Shown here piece after piece: positions 11,902-23,596 of a stretch of 64,000 bases of DNA. The DNA comes from Gordius sp. MW1 (lineage: Eukaryota > Nematomorpha > Gordioida > Gordea > Gordiidae), in assembly GCA_964036665.1 (NCBI GenBank), contig OZ038527.1, positions 2,170,001 to 2,234,000 on the forward strand, written 5' to 3'. The notes beneath the pieces were generated by a model. The model made no database searches and was not told the origin of the DNA. It worked only from the letters and a program-made list of their open reading frames with translations. The translations under genes and the position numbers were made by a program. How positions within the stretch are numbered: position 1 is the first letter of the stretch; every line of letters starts with the position of its first letter.

Positions 11902-13200
11902 GAACATTTGTAATATTTAAAGGAATGTTTTAGTGATCATTAGGTGAGAAATTTACCATTCTTGCCTTTAATTAATACACTGTATAACTTTTAAATGAGC
12001 AATGCCTCAATGCAAAATTTTAATTGTTTTAGAATATTCATTGGCGCTAATAAAATTTACGCTATCTATTGAATAATTTTTGTAAATTTGTTTGTTTAGA
12101 GTACAATGATTGCATTTTGGCAATAGTTAGCGATTTGTTTTGCTCTTTTTCGGGTTGAGATAATCTTATGGGTTCATATATAATTGGGATGAAGTTTAAA
12201 TGAAGCTCTTTCGTCACTTTAACTAAGCATAACAATGAATGGTCTTTTAATTAAAAATTAATATTCTATTAGGTGGTTATTATATTGTGAAATTTAAAAA
12301 TATTAATATATTCTTAATTGTTATATTGCCTATAATTCTACAAGAACGCTTTAAAAGATAGTAAAGTCTTTAAAACTTAAACAACTGCCATAAGCTATAA
12401 GTATCATTTAACCCATGTTCAATGTACGCAAACATTTCTGGTTTAACTTCGCTTTTAAAACAATTTTTTATTGCTCCAAATTATAGTCCTGTTTTATATA
12501 AATATTCTTTTAACAAGCAATAAATGATGATTTTAATTTTTAAATTTCGTTTAAAGTTATTTTTGAAAAATTTAATGATTATATAGATAATATTCTTGCA
12601 ATTCAATTTTATTGCAAACGTTTATTGAAGTACTTTTATAAAAAGAAACCATATTTTGAAAAAAAAAGTTTACAAATGAGAGCGATTTTTCGCTTAAGAA
12701 AGATAAATGGATCTAAAACTTGATTAAATAAGGCAGCGGCTTAATCACATAGTTAGCTTTTCATGTGTTTAATTCAATTTTAGGTGATATTTTTAATGGA
12801 TGCAACACAAAATATCTTAGCAGTTAATAATTGTTTCCCATTTTAAAAATATTATATAGGTGTAGTGTAATTGATAACATCTATTTTGAAATAGTTATAT
12901 TATTATTGAGACGCCCGAATGTGGGTATAGGCAAGGCGGCTATATATGTCAGATGGAAAACATTGTTCGTTAAATTTGCTTTGCATTTAATTATTGAGAT
13001 TCCGCACGCGTTTATAATATCACAATAAACTTAATAAATTGTGTTTTCCAAGTGCATACCTAAACATTTTCACATGTTTTGAAAATATCGTTATTAGAAC
13101 AATAATCGATAATGCCGCATAACTAAAACGATGTTCCATCGTTAAGGTATGATTTAAGATGTAATAACTAATTATTTAAACGTGCCTAAGTCCCTGAATG
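11902..13200. other. AT-rich intergenic stretch, no gene seen
   Basis: Downstream of the unknown gene. A 65-codon open frame near 12831 shows nothing recognisable. No repeat identified. Confidence 0.4.
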
Positions 13201-13209
13201 ATTAAAATG

Positions 13210-14590
13210 AATAAATATTATCAAGGAGTTACCACCATGACGAACCTTCGTAACAAGATATTGGTAGAAGAGCAAATTCCTAATCAATGGAGGCAAGCAC
13301 GATTATACCCTTATTTAAAGGCAAAGAAGACTCTCAAGACTGTGGCAATTACAGAGGTATTAAACTAACTTGCCACTCCTTGAAGCTTATGGAAAGGATA
13401 TTAGTAACAAGGCTGAAAAACGAGGTGAAAATATCGGCTAATCAATTCGGATTTGTGGCCGGCAAATCCACAATCGACCCAATCTTCGCACTAAGACAAA
13501 TGATGGATAAGTATGGTGAAAAGAGGAAAGACCTACATATGGTCTTTATCGAATTGGAGATAGCTTATGACACGGTCCCCCATGATTTAATATGGTGGTG
13601 CCTGAGAAACAAAATATCCCTGACGCATATATACGGCTAATTAAAAATATTTATGAAGCCTCAAACTCTTGCGTTAGGACGACAGTTGGAGACTCTAAAA
13701 CTTTTCGGGTTAAAATTAGATTACATCAAGGATCTGCTTTAAGTCCCTTATTAATTAATATAATTATAGACACGATAACGAGGGACATTCAAAAGCCATC
13801 GCCATGATGTATTCTATATGCCGATGATGTAGTACTATGCGAGGAAACAAGGGAGAAAGTATTCGAAGAAGCCGAAAAGTGGTAAAGTGCTTAGCTGGAT
13901 GTGGTTTAAAGGTCAACGATCGAAAAACGGGTTACATGGAAATGAACGGTACAGGCAGCCCAGCGCTGGATGACCATCTGAAGTACTCAAAAGTAGACAG
14001 GTTTACATACCTCGGCTCGATGCTACATCAAGAGGGAGGTTGCGCAAAGGAAGTCAATGTCCGGATCCAAAAAGGATGGCTTAAATGGCGAAGTTTATCC
14101 GGTGTAATGTGCGACAAGAAAATGCCAATATGGTTGAAGAGCAAAGCTTACAAATCAATAGAAAGACCGGTGTTACTCTATGGAAGTGAAACATGGGCAT
14201 TAAACACCACGGAAGGAAAGCTATTACAAGTCACAGAGATGAGAATGATACGGTGGAGCTTGTGGTATACTAAGCTCGACCATATGACGAATGACTTTCT
14301 CATGACAAAAATGGGTATTCTACCTATGGCGGACATGATTAACGAAAATCGGCTAAGGTGGTATGGGCATATACTAAGGGACACGAATGGCGTAAATCGA
14401 AAAGTACTGGACATGGAGGTACCGGGCAAGAGAGGAAGAGGACGACCCCGTGTCACTTGGAAAGTGCAAGTCTATAAAGTAATGAAAACAAAAGAGATTA
14501 GTCAAGATATTGCACTCACCCGGTCAAGAACTAATCAAAACAAACCCCACGACTGTGGGACCAAATAACTGATATAGAAGAAGAATAAAT
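13210..14590 (+). mobile_element. RTE-type LINE, 5'-truncated
   Basis: Reverse transcriptase portion of a non-LTR retrotransposon of the RTE / endonuclease-reverse-transcriptase type. Recognisable blocks in order are NYRGIKLTCHSLKLMERIL, ANQFGFVAGKSTIDPIF, the palm motif region (IELEIAYDTVPHDLIWW), LHQGSALSPLL, then the YADD region near 13815. The C-terminal part follows (13837-14568) with TYLGSMLHQEGG, YGSETWAL, EMRMIRW and PGKRGRGRPRVTW. The endonuclease half is missing. The coding region is split over three frames, and at the first palm position the usual Asp-Leu-Glu reads Glu-Leu-Glu, so it is dead. The 3' end finishes in a GAAGAA-rich tail near 14578-14588, typical of RTE elements. Confidence 0.85.
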
Positions 14591-15354
14591 TCACTTTTCT
14601 TTAAAAACAGCGTGGATTAAAAATATTCTATTGACTATCTATATTTTAATAGCTAACCATTAACACAACGGGTATAACTTAATAATTTAGTGCCCTGATT
14701 AAATGGCACAATAAACACAGAATTAATAAGCGCCTTTAATCCTAGGCAAGTTTATTCATGATTTACGTAAAATAATCTTTCAAAGTCCGTATATGTGTCA
14801 CTAATATAAATTAAAAATTAGAAGAATTTAAAAACATATATTTATTAGATCTTTATAGCAAAGCGTTTGTGGCTAGTCATAATTCAAGCAAAATGCGCGT
14901 GGACTCGACAAATAAGACAATGACGATACGTTCAGTGTTTTTGTAGAATAAATTAATGAGTATTGTAAGAAGTTATTTATTCACCAATTTGGAATTATAT
15001 ATCTTATAAAAATATTAAGTAATGAAGATATTTAGAAACTGATGGTAATAACAAATGAGCAAAGTACAATACGAAAGAATAACCAGATAAGCGTGGTTGA
15101 AAAACTATTGAATATCCAAATGTAATGTGATTATATCGAAAATGAGTTGTAAACGCGAACGTAGTGGATAAGTGGAATATATGGTGGAGCGGAGAGAAGT
15201 TGGGGTGAGTGATGTGGAAATAAACTAACAGTTTTATTTGGTTGAATTGTGTTGGGCTTATATCTTGTGGGAGATATTTCTAGATGCAACTTGGTAAATT
15301 CTCGAATGTTCTATGTTTCTAGCAATTTGGCACATTAAAGCCGCTGGTTCACTA
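14591..15354. other. Stretch left of the Gypsy fossil; part may be its 3' LTR
   Basis: No gene seen. On the minus strand a purine tract at 15358-15370 is followed by a TG-starting sequence from about 15356 downward that includes an AATAAA-like signal (about 15223-15230). That is the layout expected for a 3' LTR of the adjacent Gypsy fossil. The far end of such an LTR was not located. Confidence 0.35.
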
Positions 15355-16805
15355 CAATACTCCCCCGCTAGATTGTTTAATAAATGATCGATTAAGGAAA
15401 CTTGGTGTTAGTAGTACTGGTATTGACAAAGTCTATTGGGCCAATGTACCTATCTGCCGCTACGCGTGGTTATTCCTGGGTCATCTTCGCGTGTTGATTG
15501 TGCTTCTTTGGGGTGTTTGACACTCTTGCGTTTATCTTCGACTTCTATATATCCTGGTTTAGGTCGGTCGATTGAAACTGTCCGTACCGTTCTTCTCCAA
15601 GATATGGGTCTTTAGTAGGTCCTGGCTTATTTGCTCTATCGTGGAAGCTTTCCGTGTTGGTGGGAAAGGTATTTTCACCATCGTTTGCTTAAGTCTCTCC
15701 ACGAATATATGTACCTGTGGGTCAGGTTGAGGTCTCAGGGAGTAGTCTCTTGTTAAGCGAAGGGTTGAACCGTACACCATCTCTGCATTTGTGGAACCTA
15801 TGTCTTCCTTAATGGTGGACGGATACATAACAATATTAGTGGTAAAGCTTCTTTCCATTTTGTGTCTCCGGTCGCCTTTAAAGCTGCTTTGAGTTGTCTG
15901 TGGAATCTCTCTACTAAGTGGGGTGGTAAGCTATTGTCTTTATATGGTTGCATCCTAGCAGGTTATACTGTTCCCGGAATAAAAATGATTGCAATATAGA
16001 TCCTCGATCTGTTGTGATTGTGAGCGGCACGCCAAAATTTGAAACCAGTGTTCTATTAAACTCTGAGCAATTACTTCGGTGGATGTTTCTTTTACTTGGA
16101 TAGCCATTGGCCATCTGGTGTGTCGATTGTTATGTGAGAAATCTATGTGGACGTGAGCGAATGGAGCATCAGGCTGAGCGAACGTACCGGGTGTTGAAAT
16201 CGTGTGTCGGTATACTTTGCTTCGTGACATCTTGTGCAAGATCTTGCCCAAACGCTGATGTCTTTGTTAATGGAGGCCAGACTACGCGGTTAGTTATTAG
16301 TTTGAGGGTAGCCCAGGGTGTGACAAAGCATGGAAATGATCAAATACCTTTCTCCTAAGTGGTTCTGGTATCACTTCTCGAGGCTTTATGGTTGAGAGAT
16401 AACAAAGGAATTTGCTTTCCGATCCGGGAATAGTTGCAACTTTTAAGATGATTAATTTTTCCGACCTTCTAAGGTTTTATCGGTCCTCTGGTGTTTGCTA
16501 ATTTCCTCAAAATCAGGAATTTCTGGCAATTTAATAGAATCTATTTCCATCCGGGATAGAGCGTCGGTTACCGTGTTGCTTTCCGTTCACCTTAAATCGT
16601 ATGGCAGTGGTAAAGCGATATGAGATCCAGCTGTCTTGTTTCCCTTGGAGAATACTGATCGTTTGCGTTGAATGCATAGATTAGTAGTTTATGGTAGGTA
16701 TAAATGACGAAATTACGACCTTTAAAAATGTGGCGGATAGGCTTTATAGCCAAATAGATTGCGAGAAGATCGCGACCAAAAATGCTATACCGTGTCTGAA
16801 TGGGT
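15355..16805 (-). mobile_element. Ty3/Gypsy-family LTR retroelement fossil (integrase end)
   Basis: Old, broken remnant on the minus strand. Parts seen are integrase-core-like sequence with the histidine/aspartate-containing HIDFSH and TTDRGS regions (about 15914-16251), a more C-terminal portion (about 15559-15858), a purine tract (15358-15370), and probably an LTR beyond it. It carries many disruptions (more than five) and is 5'-incomplete. It abuts the hAT derivative at 16812. Age: old, judged from the number of disruptions. Confidence 0.7.
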
Positions 16806-16811
16806 TGTAGC

Positions 16812-17797
16812 TAGAGAACTGCACGGGTGACCCGAGACCCGACCTAATATCGGGTCGGGTTCGGGTCGAAAATTTTGATATGCTTTCGGGTCGGGTTGGA
16901 TTTAAAGTGTCGGTTCAAGGGTTATGAATCTTACATTGCAAAATACACGGGACATATCTTTAAAAATAATGCTATTATGTATAATATTTTTTAATTAATA
17001 TCGAAATATAAATAACATAATTGAAGATCATTCATTATAATTTAAATTCCTTTTGTTTTTTTGAATCTGATTGTATTAATTTGAACGCAAATTTAAATTT
17101 GACTCATGAAAATATCAACAAATAATAAATTGTATTTAAATAGTGTAAAGTGGTAGTTCATTATTAATTTAAACTACATAAATATATATTCATAAAACAA
17201 ATAAGATTATGTTTAAATTTATTAAATGATTTATTTGCAAAACTCTATATTTCAAATAGAATGTGACCTGATACTGTATGCTATCATATATATATATTAT
17301 AATAAATCATGAAAATAAATTTAGTAATTATAGTTAATTAGTTTCATAAAGCGCACTTTAATTTGTTGATTAAATTTTAAACACCCTAATGGGAGTAGCC
17401 AGGAAATTGAAATTAGAAGGGGCAATAATGATTAAAAGAGGGGCAAATTGAACATTTTTTTAATATTAACCATAATTTAATAAATATTTCAGGTTTTTGA
17501 ATTTAAAGGGGGGCAGCTGCCCCTGCCTGCCACCCCCTGGCTACGCCCATGCACACCGCAATTTTTCTTACTCTCGCGTTTGATACCAAAATTTGAAACA
17601 GGTTCGGAAGGGATTCGGTTAAAAATTTTTAAAACTTTTGGGTCGGGCCGAGTCGGGTTAAAAATTTTAAAAAGCTTTCGAGTCGAGTCGGGTTCGAGTT
17701 AAAAATTTTAAAATGTTTTCGGGTCGGGTCTGGGTTGAAAATTTAAAAAAAAATTTGGGTCGGGTCGGGTTGAAAAAAATGTCTTTGCAATTCTCTA
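16812..17797. mobile_element. Non-autonomous derivative of the 5433-8808 hAT element
   Basis: Begins with the same 12-bp end (TAGAGAACTGCA, 16812) followed by GGTGACCCGAGACCCGACCT as in the larger hAT. It ends at 17797 with TTGCAATTCTCTA, one mismatch from the expected end. Both termini carry the GGGTCGGGT blocks (16850-16900 and 17637-17772). The interior keeps no transposase. A CATGGGCGTAGCC-type MITE has been inserted inside (17388-17551). No target duplication is evident. Confidence 0.8.
17388..17551. mobile_element. GTAGCC MITE copy 1 (inside hAT derivative)
   Basis: Starts AATGGGAGTAGCCAGG and ends CCTGGCTACGCCCATG, with the family interior (ggggcaataatgatt, then gggcagctgcccct). Diverged at the left end. 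Confidence 0.75.
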
Positions 17798-18086
17798 ATC
17801 TATAATAAATTATGAAAATAAATTTAGTAATCAAAATCTGTGGAATTTATTAGTTTCATAAATCGCACTTTAATTTGTTGATTAAATTTTAAACATCCTC
17901 ATGGGAGTAGCCAGGAAATTGAAATTAGAGGGAGCAATAATGATTAAGGGAGGGGCAAATTGAACATTTTTTTAATTTTAGCCATAATAAAATATCTAAG
18001 GTTTTTAAATTTAGAGTGGGGCAGCGGCCCCTCCCTGCCACCCCCTGGCTACGCCCATGCACACCGCAATTTTTCTTACTCTCGCG
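17798..18086. repeat. Duplicate of the 17295-17585 segment
   Basis: From CTATAATAAATTATGAAAAT through the MITE to ACACCGCAATTTTTCTTACT this repeats the interior of the neighbouring hAT derivative (17295-17580) with modest divergence. It starts exactly where that element ends, so it may be the remains of a second, nested or tandem copy. Confidence 0.65.
17900..18059. mobile_element. GTAGCC MITE copy 2
   Basis: CATGGGAGTAGCCAGG to CCTGGCTACGCCCATG. Duplicated together with its surroundings rather than inserted independently, because the flanks match those of copy 1. Confidence 0.75.
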
Positions 18087-18304
18087 CATTTCAAGGAGTA
18101 TGGCTCCTGCTAAGGAGGCTAAACCTGCCCCATTTTTATGGAGATGTTCACAGGTCATCATTATAGACCCATAAGCTCTTTTAATGGTTAAAATAATTTA
18201 TTGAATTTCAATTTTAGCCTATTAATATAATTTATGACTTCATGATGGACCTTGAGTTCATGCTTCAATCAACTCTCCGGGGAGGTATTTGAAATTTCTG
18301 GGGG
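18087..18304 (-). repeat. Inverted-repeat left arm (hAT fragment)
   Basis: Reverse-complement copy of 19441-19664; shares CATTTCAAGGAGTATG, GAGATGTTCACAGGTCATC and TATTTGAAATTTCTGG. The arms enclose a Gypsy fossil of about 1.1 kb. Confidence 0.85.
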
Positions 18305-19440
18305 GGGGGGGGGGGTACCCGGGCTCCTCCCTGAAAGAAACCCTGGGTTGAAAGGTCTGAGCTATTCCGGGTTAGAATCTGCGATAAAAGTTTATATTTC
18401 CCAGAAATCCGGAGCTTCTTTATTGAATCAAGCAGGGGAAACTCGTGGATGGCGTTGACTTTATCCAGTAGTGGGGCAATTATAGTGTTTGATACCTGAT
18501 GTCCGAAAATTCAAGTTCGCAAACTCCGAATTTGCATTATGAAGGGTTCACCCTAAGATCATAGTCTTGCAATCGACGTAATCCTCATGTTCCTGTTCTG
18601 ATGTGCTGGCTACGAGAAATTTTCCGTCCGTATCACCTTTAAACTTTTCCCGAAAATTTGTAGCTCACGACGTTCGTCACCATTAATCAAAGGCCCAGCT
18701 CAATATTCACGCCCCCGACGATTGACGGCTGACAAGTTACAAGCAGCTAAAAAAAAATTCGAGTATATGCTAGAACTCGGCACAGAGAATCACAAAGCAA
18801 TTGGACATCTCCCATACACTTGGCCAATAAGAAATCTGGCGATTGGAGACCCTGCGGGGACTATAGAAGTTTGAACAAAGTAACGGTTCCCGACCGATAC
18901 CCAATACCCCACATCCACGACTTCACAGCAAACCTATGCGGAAAATCGGTCTTTATTAAATTGGATTTGGTGAGAGCTTCCTGTGGCACGACGACATTTG
19001 CAAGAGCTGTAGCGACACCGTTCGGACTCTACGAATTTCGTAGAATGCCTTTTGGGTTGAAAGACGCTACACAAACTTTCCAGAAGTTGATCGACGCGGT
19101 TTTAAGAGGGATTAAAGGAACCTACGCATATATAGATGACCTACTATACTATTAGCTAGTTTGTCCGAAGCGGACCATGAAAAGATATTAAAACCCGTCC
19201 TTCAACGCTTACAAGAATATGACTTGAGGATCAATCCTGCCAAGTGCCAATTTGGAGTTCGAGAATTAGAATTTTTGGGACACAGAATTTCTTCCACAGG
19301 TATAACCCCTCTACCAGAGAAAATTGATGCCATACAAAATTTTCCAATCCTAGATTCAAGTAAAAAATCCGTAGATTCCTTGATATGATAAATTTCTACC
19401 GGAGATTCTTACCTGAAATCGCGCACTCCCTACAGCCAGG
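18305..19440 (+). mobile_element. Ty3/Gypsy-family LTR retroelement fossil (reverse transcriptase part)
   Basis: Internal fragment on the plus strand lying between two inverted hAT-derived arms. The recognisable part is the reverse transcriptase core (about 18820-19390), including RMPFGLKDA and the YIDD-type region, flanked by less clear pol sequence from about 18600. No LTRs are visible. Broken, with several disruptions. Age: old. Confidence 0.75.
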
Positions 19441-20526
19441 TCCAGAAATTTCAAATACCCCCCCCCCCCCCGGGAGTTTTGATTGAAGCATGAACTCAAG
19501 TTCCATCATGAAGTCATAAATTATATTAATAGGCCAAAATTGAAATTCAATAAATTATTTTAACCATTAAAAGAGCTTATGGGTCTATAATGATGACCTG
19601 TGAACATCTCCATAAAGATGGCGCAGATTTAGCCTCCTTAGCAGGAGGCATACTCCTTGAAATGCGGAAATCCAGCTTCTTATTGACGCTTCGTTTGTTA
19701 GTTGAGATATTGGGTTCCGTTTCTCAATTAAGCAAATGTCTACAAAAAGCTGACCTACCAGTGGAATCCCTTCCGTCATTAATAACGTCGGTAACGTCTC
19801 ATTTAGAATCCTTTTATGAAGATATAGTAGGACTTGAAAATAAAGATTTTTTTATAAATTATTGTGCCTTAAAAGTATCACTGAAATGTGACATTAGTGA
19901 AAATAAAGCCTGCAAAGAATCTCTGGGAAAGTTTACTAAGTCTGTTATATCAGAAATTAATAATAGGTTCAATAAATCTGCAGTTGAGCTTATTTCAGGA
20001 TGCTCATTTTTCCAGAGTTTTGAAAGGCTCCAACAGGTCCAAGAATCTGACGTAAAAATGATGTGTCGTCATTTTTACGACGTTGACGAAGAATATCTTT
20101 ATGCCGACATAAAATCATTTAATTTCTTGCGGCTACTTTGAATAGATCGGAAAAACCTTTAAAATTTATTCAAAAATGCATTTTGGGGTATGAAGAGTTG
20201 AAACGGTTCGGTGCCAAACTATAATGACAATACCTTTGACAACGGCGACTGTTGAAAGGTCCTTTAATGCAATGAACCAAATTATGGTTGCATTAAGAAA
20301 CAGGCTAGGGGAGATATCTTTAGACCACTGTATGAGAATATCTATAGACGGGGCCGACCTTCTTACTGAAGAATATCTAAAAATGGCGATGAAGGAGTGT
20401 GCCTTTAAAAAACAAAGAAGATTTCGGTTACTTTCTGTTGTAGTCCTACACGAATCAGAACAGTTGCTTATATCTCTTCCCCATTGCTCTACGCATTTTA
20501 ACTCCGATCTATATATAGACGCGTAG
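19441..20526 (+). mobile_element. hAT transposase C-terminal fragment
   Basis: The first 224 bp (19441-19664) form the right arm of an inverted repeat with 18087-18304. Coding similarity then follows: 19680-20139 reads a helical hAT core (LRLLVEILGSVSQLSK, YEDIVGLENKDFF, SAVELISGCSFF). 20224-20460 reads the C-terminal dimerisation block PLTTATVERSFNAMNQI, LRNRLGEISLDHCMRISI, typical of the ZMYM1/52-kDa-repressor-like hAT group. Frame is lost between the two blocks and the N-terminal half is absent. No terminal repeats found. Confidence 0.75.
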
Positions 20527-22700
20527 ATATACATCACGTGTAGATGTAGATATCCATACGCGCGTTTTCATTGGTCAATTATTATCTTTTGTTCACGACA
20601 TAACATAAGATGTAGTTTTTCCCTTTTCTTTTTAGATATAAATAATTTCGCTTCACTAATTCGCGCGGTTACTTGGGATTAATTATTATTGAAATAAATT
20701 CATAAAACATTAATTAAAGTTAAGGTAAGTAAAATATCCAATAACATGATAACTTAAATCTTAATCATGATAATTGTTAAAACTTAATTCTTTTACCTTT
20801 TCTAACATTAATAATTAATTTAAAGAGATACCTTTCATATTCTTTTTATCACTTTCTTACAATGGTGATAGCGGAAAACCGATACTTAATTTTAATCTTA
20901 TGTTTGATACTAAAATAAGTAAATAAATTATGTCTTAAAACTTTTATAAGAAAGATGATAATTGTTAATGAGTTTGGTATTTTGAAATTTAAATTTAAAC
21001 GTAAATTTTGGGGTAATATGTGATTTAATGAAATGAGTTTGGTAGTTTGAAATTTTATAAATTAGTGCTCAAGTCCCAATAGAATCGCGCGAAGGTAAAT
21101 TTTTCATAATGCATGTTTTATTCCTTTAAATTTTTCACTTTTGCTTTTTCGCATGGAATTTTTTTGATTCATTATCCGTCATGGTCCTTGATTGATCAGC
21201 TGGTATCTGACAGTGCGAAATAGAGTGCCGAGAGTATGTAATTCCGGTGCTGTAGAACGCTATTGCAGTTCTGGAAAATTCTGTCGGTACCTGCTGGTGG
21301 ACAAGATGACGCGGTGGTATTTAACGTGTAGGGTTTCGGATATGCATGAGCGCACGTATACCCAGAAGCGAATTTATTAGTTTTCGACGTAAATCGTCGG
21401 TACACTTTCGGGTGTGGCGCCTACGGGTGCGACGTCTACGGACGTGTTTAATTAATTCGGAGGCTTAATGCCTGTTATGACCTGTTTTTTTTGGCTTAAT
21501 GCCCTATCACCTTTATATTAGGTTTGATGAGGTCAGGTTTTCTGGGTGGGCGAATTGCCCCTGCGCATGATTGATTAATTGGTTGGAGTTAATTACCTCG
21601 CATGTACGAAGGGAAGTTAATACCATCGTTGTCAGTTCCAAGATTACCGTTGTGGAGTGCATAGCTCTCAGGTGATTATGGTAGGCGGAGTTGCATTTTA
21701 TGCGAGATACGCCTGATGACATTTTTTGACAGTCGCTGGTGCCTATGTCGGCGCCGATTGCTGACATGTGGTATAGCGACGTCACCGATAATTTAACGGA
21801 GATATCGTACGCTTTTGGTCGAGAGGCTACAGCTCTTAGGGAGAAGCAGCCTAGAGTGGCTAAGATGTTTCTGTCTCGCTCTATTGGGGAAATCAAAGAA
21901 ACGACTTTGGGTTGCGTTTAACGAAAAACAATTGGGTGAAGTATCCCGAACCCAACAACGCCCGGATACATTGACAAAACCCTCTTCCCCTAGCAAGCTT
22001 GAAGGGTATGGTGCGTTTCAAGTTTATGGTCAACTGAGTTTCAATTTTTACGGCCAACGACGAAATCAAATCGGAAGGCCGAATCAGAAAAACGACCCTG
22101 GAGACGTTCAATACAAATCGATTCGTACGTCCGAACAAAGGACAGCGGTCAAAAACTCAAATCCGACGACCGGGTTTAGGAGTCAACAATCAGGTCGGAG
22201 GAGGTTATCTTGAAGGGTATGGTGTTGTAGTCTTACTACACGAGTATTGCCTTCCCTCCGCCCTTATCTATCTTCACGATTAATTACGCAGCAAAACCAG
22301 CTGCGTTGTGAAGGAGAGCACGGGGCATTGATTCTGTGAACTCTCACACGCACACACAACCCCCCCCCCCCCCCTCATCATCTCTCTCTTATTTATTAAT
22401 GTATACGCCTAGTCCCTCTTCCCCCTATTGATCGCTATGCGATATATTATAGTTAACAAGATTTATTTGTCGACGCGTAGTAATACATCACGTATATAGA
22501 TGTAGATATCAATCCGCGTAGGTGGATTGGATATACTTTTTTCTTTGTTCGCATATATATTATCATATGATGCATATCATTTTCACGCGAATTCTTGGGC
22601 ATCTTTCTTAAATAAAATGAAAATACATAAATGGATCTTTAAGGTAAGGCTTAAACTAACATATAATCATAATAGTAATATTGATTAAACAGTAGTTCAT
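20527..22700. repeat. Unassigned repeat with two diverged direct copies at its ends
   Basis: About 200 bp at 20527-20730 and 22474-22680 share GACGCGTAG, ATACATCACGT, TAGATGTAGATATC and a downstream AAATAAA/TAAGGTAAG context in the same order. The interior is less AT-rich (21190-22300) and contains a small direct repeat CTTGAAGGGTATGGTG (about 21998 and 22211). It could be a decayed LTR element; no recognisable protein was found, so this is left open. Confidence 0.35.
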
Positions 22701-23596
22701 TTAACTGTAATCTTTATCTCTAATAATTAAGACTGATGAATTACATTTTTCATGTTGTTAATACTTTCTTAAAAAAACACTTGCCCGTTAAAATATTACA
22801 TGTATTTATTTAATGATTATGCGTGTATGTATCTATATATCACTTATATCACCAATAAAAATCAGTAAATATTATACAAAATGGTTTAGCAATTAAAAAA
22901 AATTTATCCCCCCCCCCCGAAAGTTGAAAATACAGCCACGGAGCATTTTTTCTGAAAGAAACCCTGCTGACAGCCAACTGACATACTTAAAAACCGTAAA
23001 TCCGTAGTTTTAAACGACAGTCAGATGAAAGTGTTCGACAAGGCTCAAGCGCGCTTGTTATTTCCTGCTATTAAATTTTATAACGGGAACAGATAATTGA
23101 GCCGCTTACAGAATTAGTTTCGCGCAGTACAATATTAAAATCAGTCAAGCATTTGTCCAATTTTATATTTTTATGTCGTTCAGTATTTTTTCAATTTTAC
23201 CAAGTTGTAAATATAAAATTTTCCAATTAAAAATACGATAAATGCATGTGTCTAAACTTTTCACTTATCTATACCTTACATAAAATTATATAAATTTGTT
23301 ATTAAAAAAAGAGGGTAAAAATTGAATATTATTAGCTGCTAAGATAAATCAATACTGAATAATTTTATTTTACTATTTACAATTAATTTTGACTGAATCA
23401 GCCAACCAACAGACGAGCGGAGGAGCTTCATTATCCTTCTCTCCCAAAGGGAAGGCAGCATAGTAAAATATGGCGATTGCAAGGGTGCTCCTCAATTTTT
23501 CAAATTATTAAAATATTTTACATACCATTTAATTTGGTCGTTGTTATATATTATACGATAAATTATATTTTTTGCGCTAGTCGACCAGGTTTGACG
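22701..23596. other. Intergenic stretch, no gene seen
   Basis: AT-rich, with a C-run near 22910 followed by TTTCTGAAAGAAACCCTG, a phrase that also occurs at about 18332 in the Gypsy/hAT complex, so some repeat debris is present. No coding region recognised. Confidence 0.4.

Noticed and set aside
14178-14456. Minus-strand frame inside the RTE LINE
   Set aside because: Shadow of the plus-strand reverse transcriptase coding sequence.
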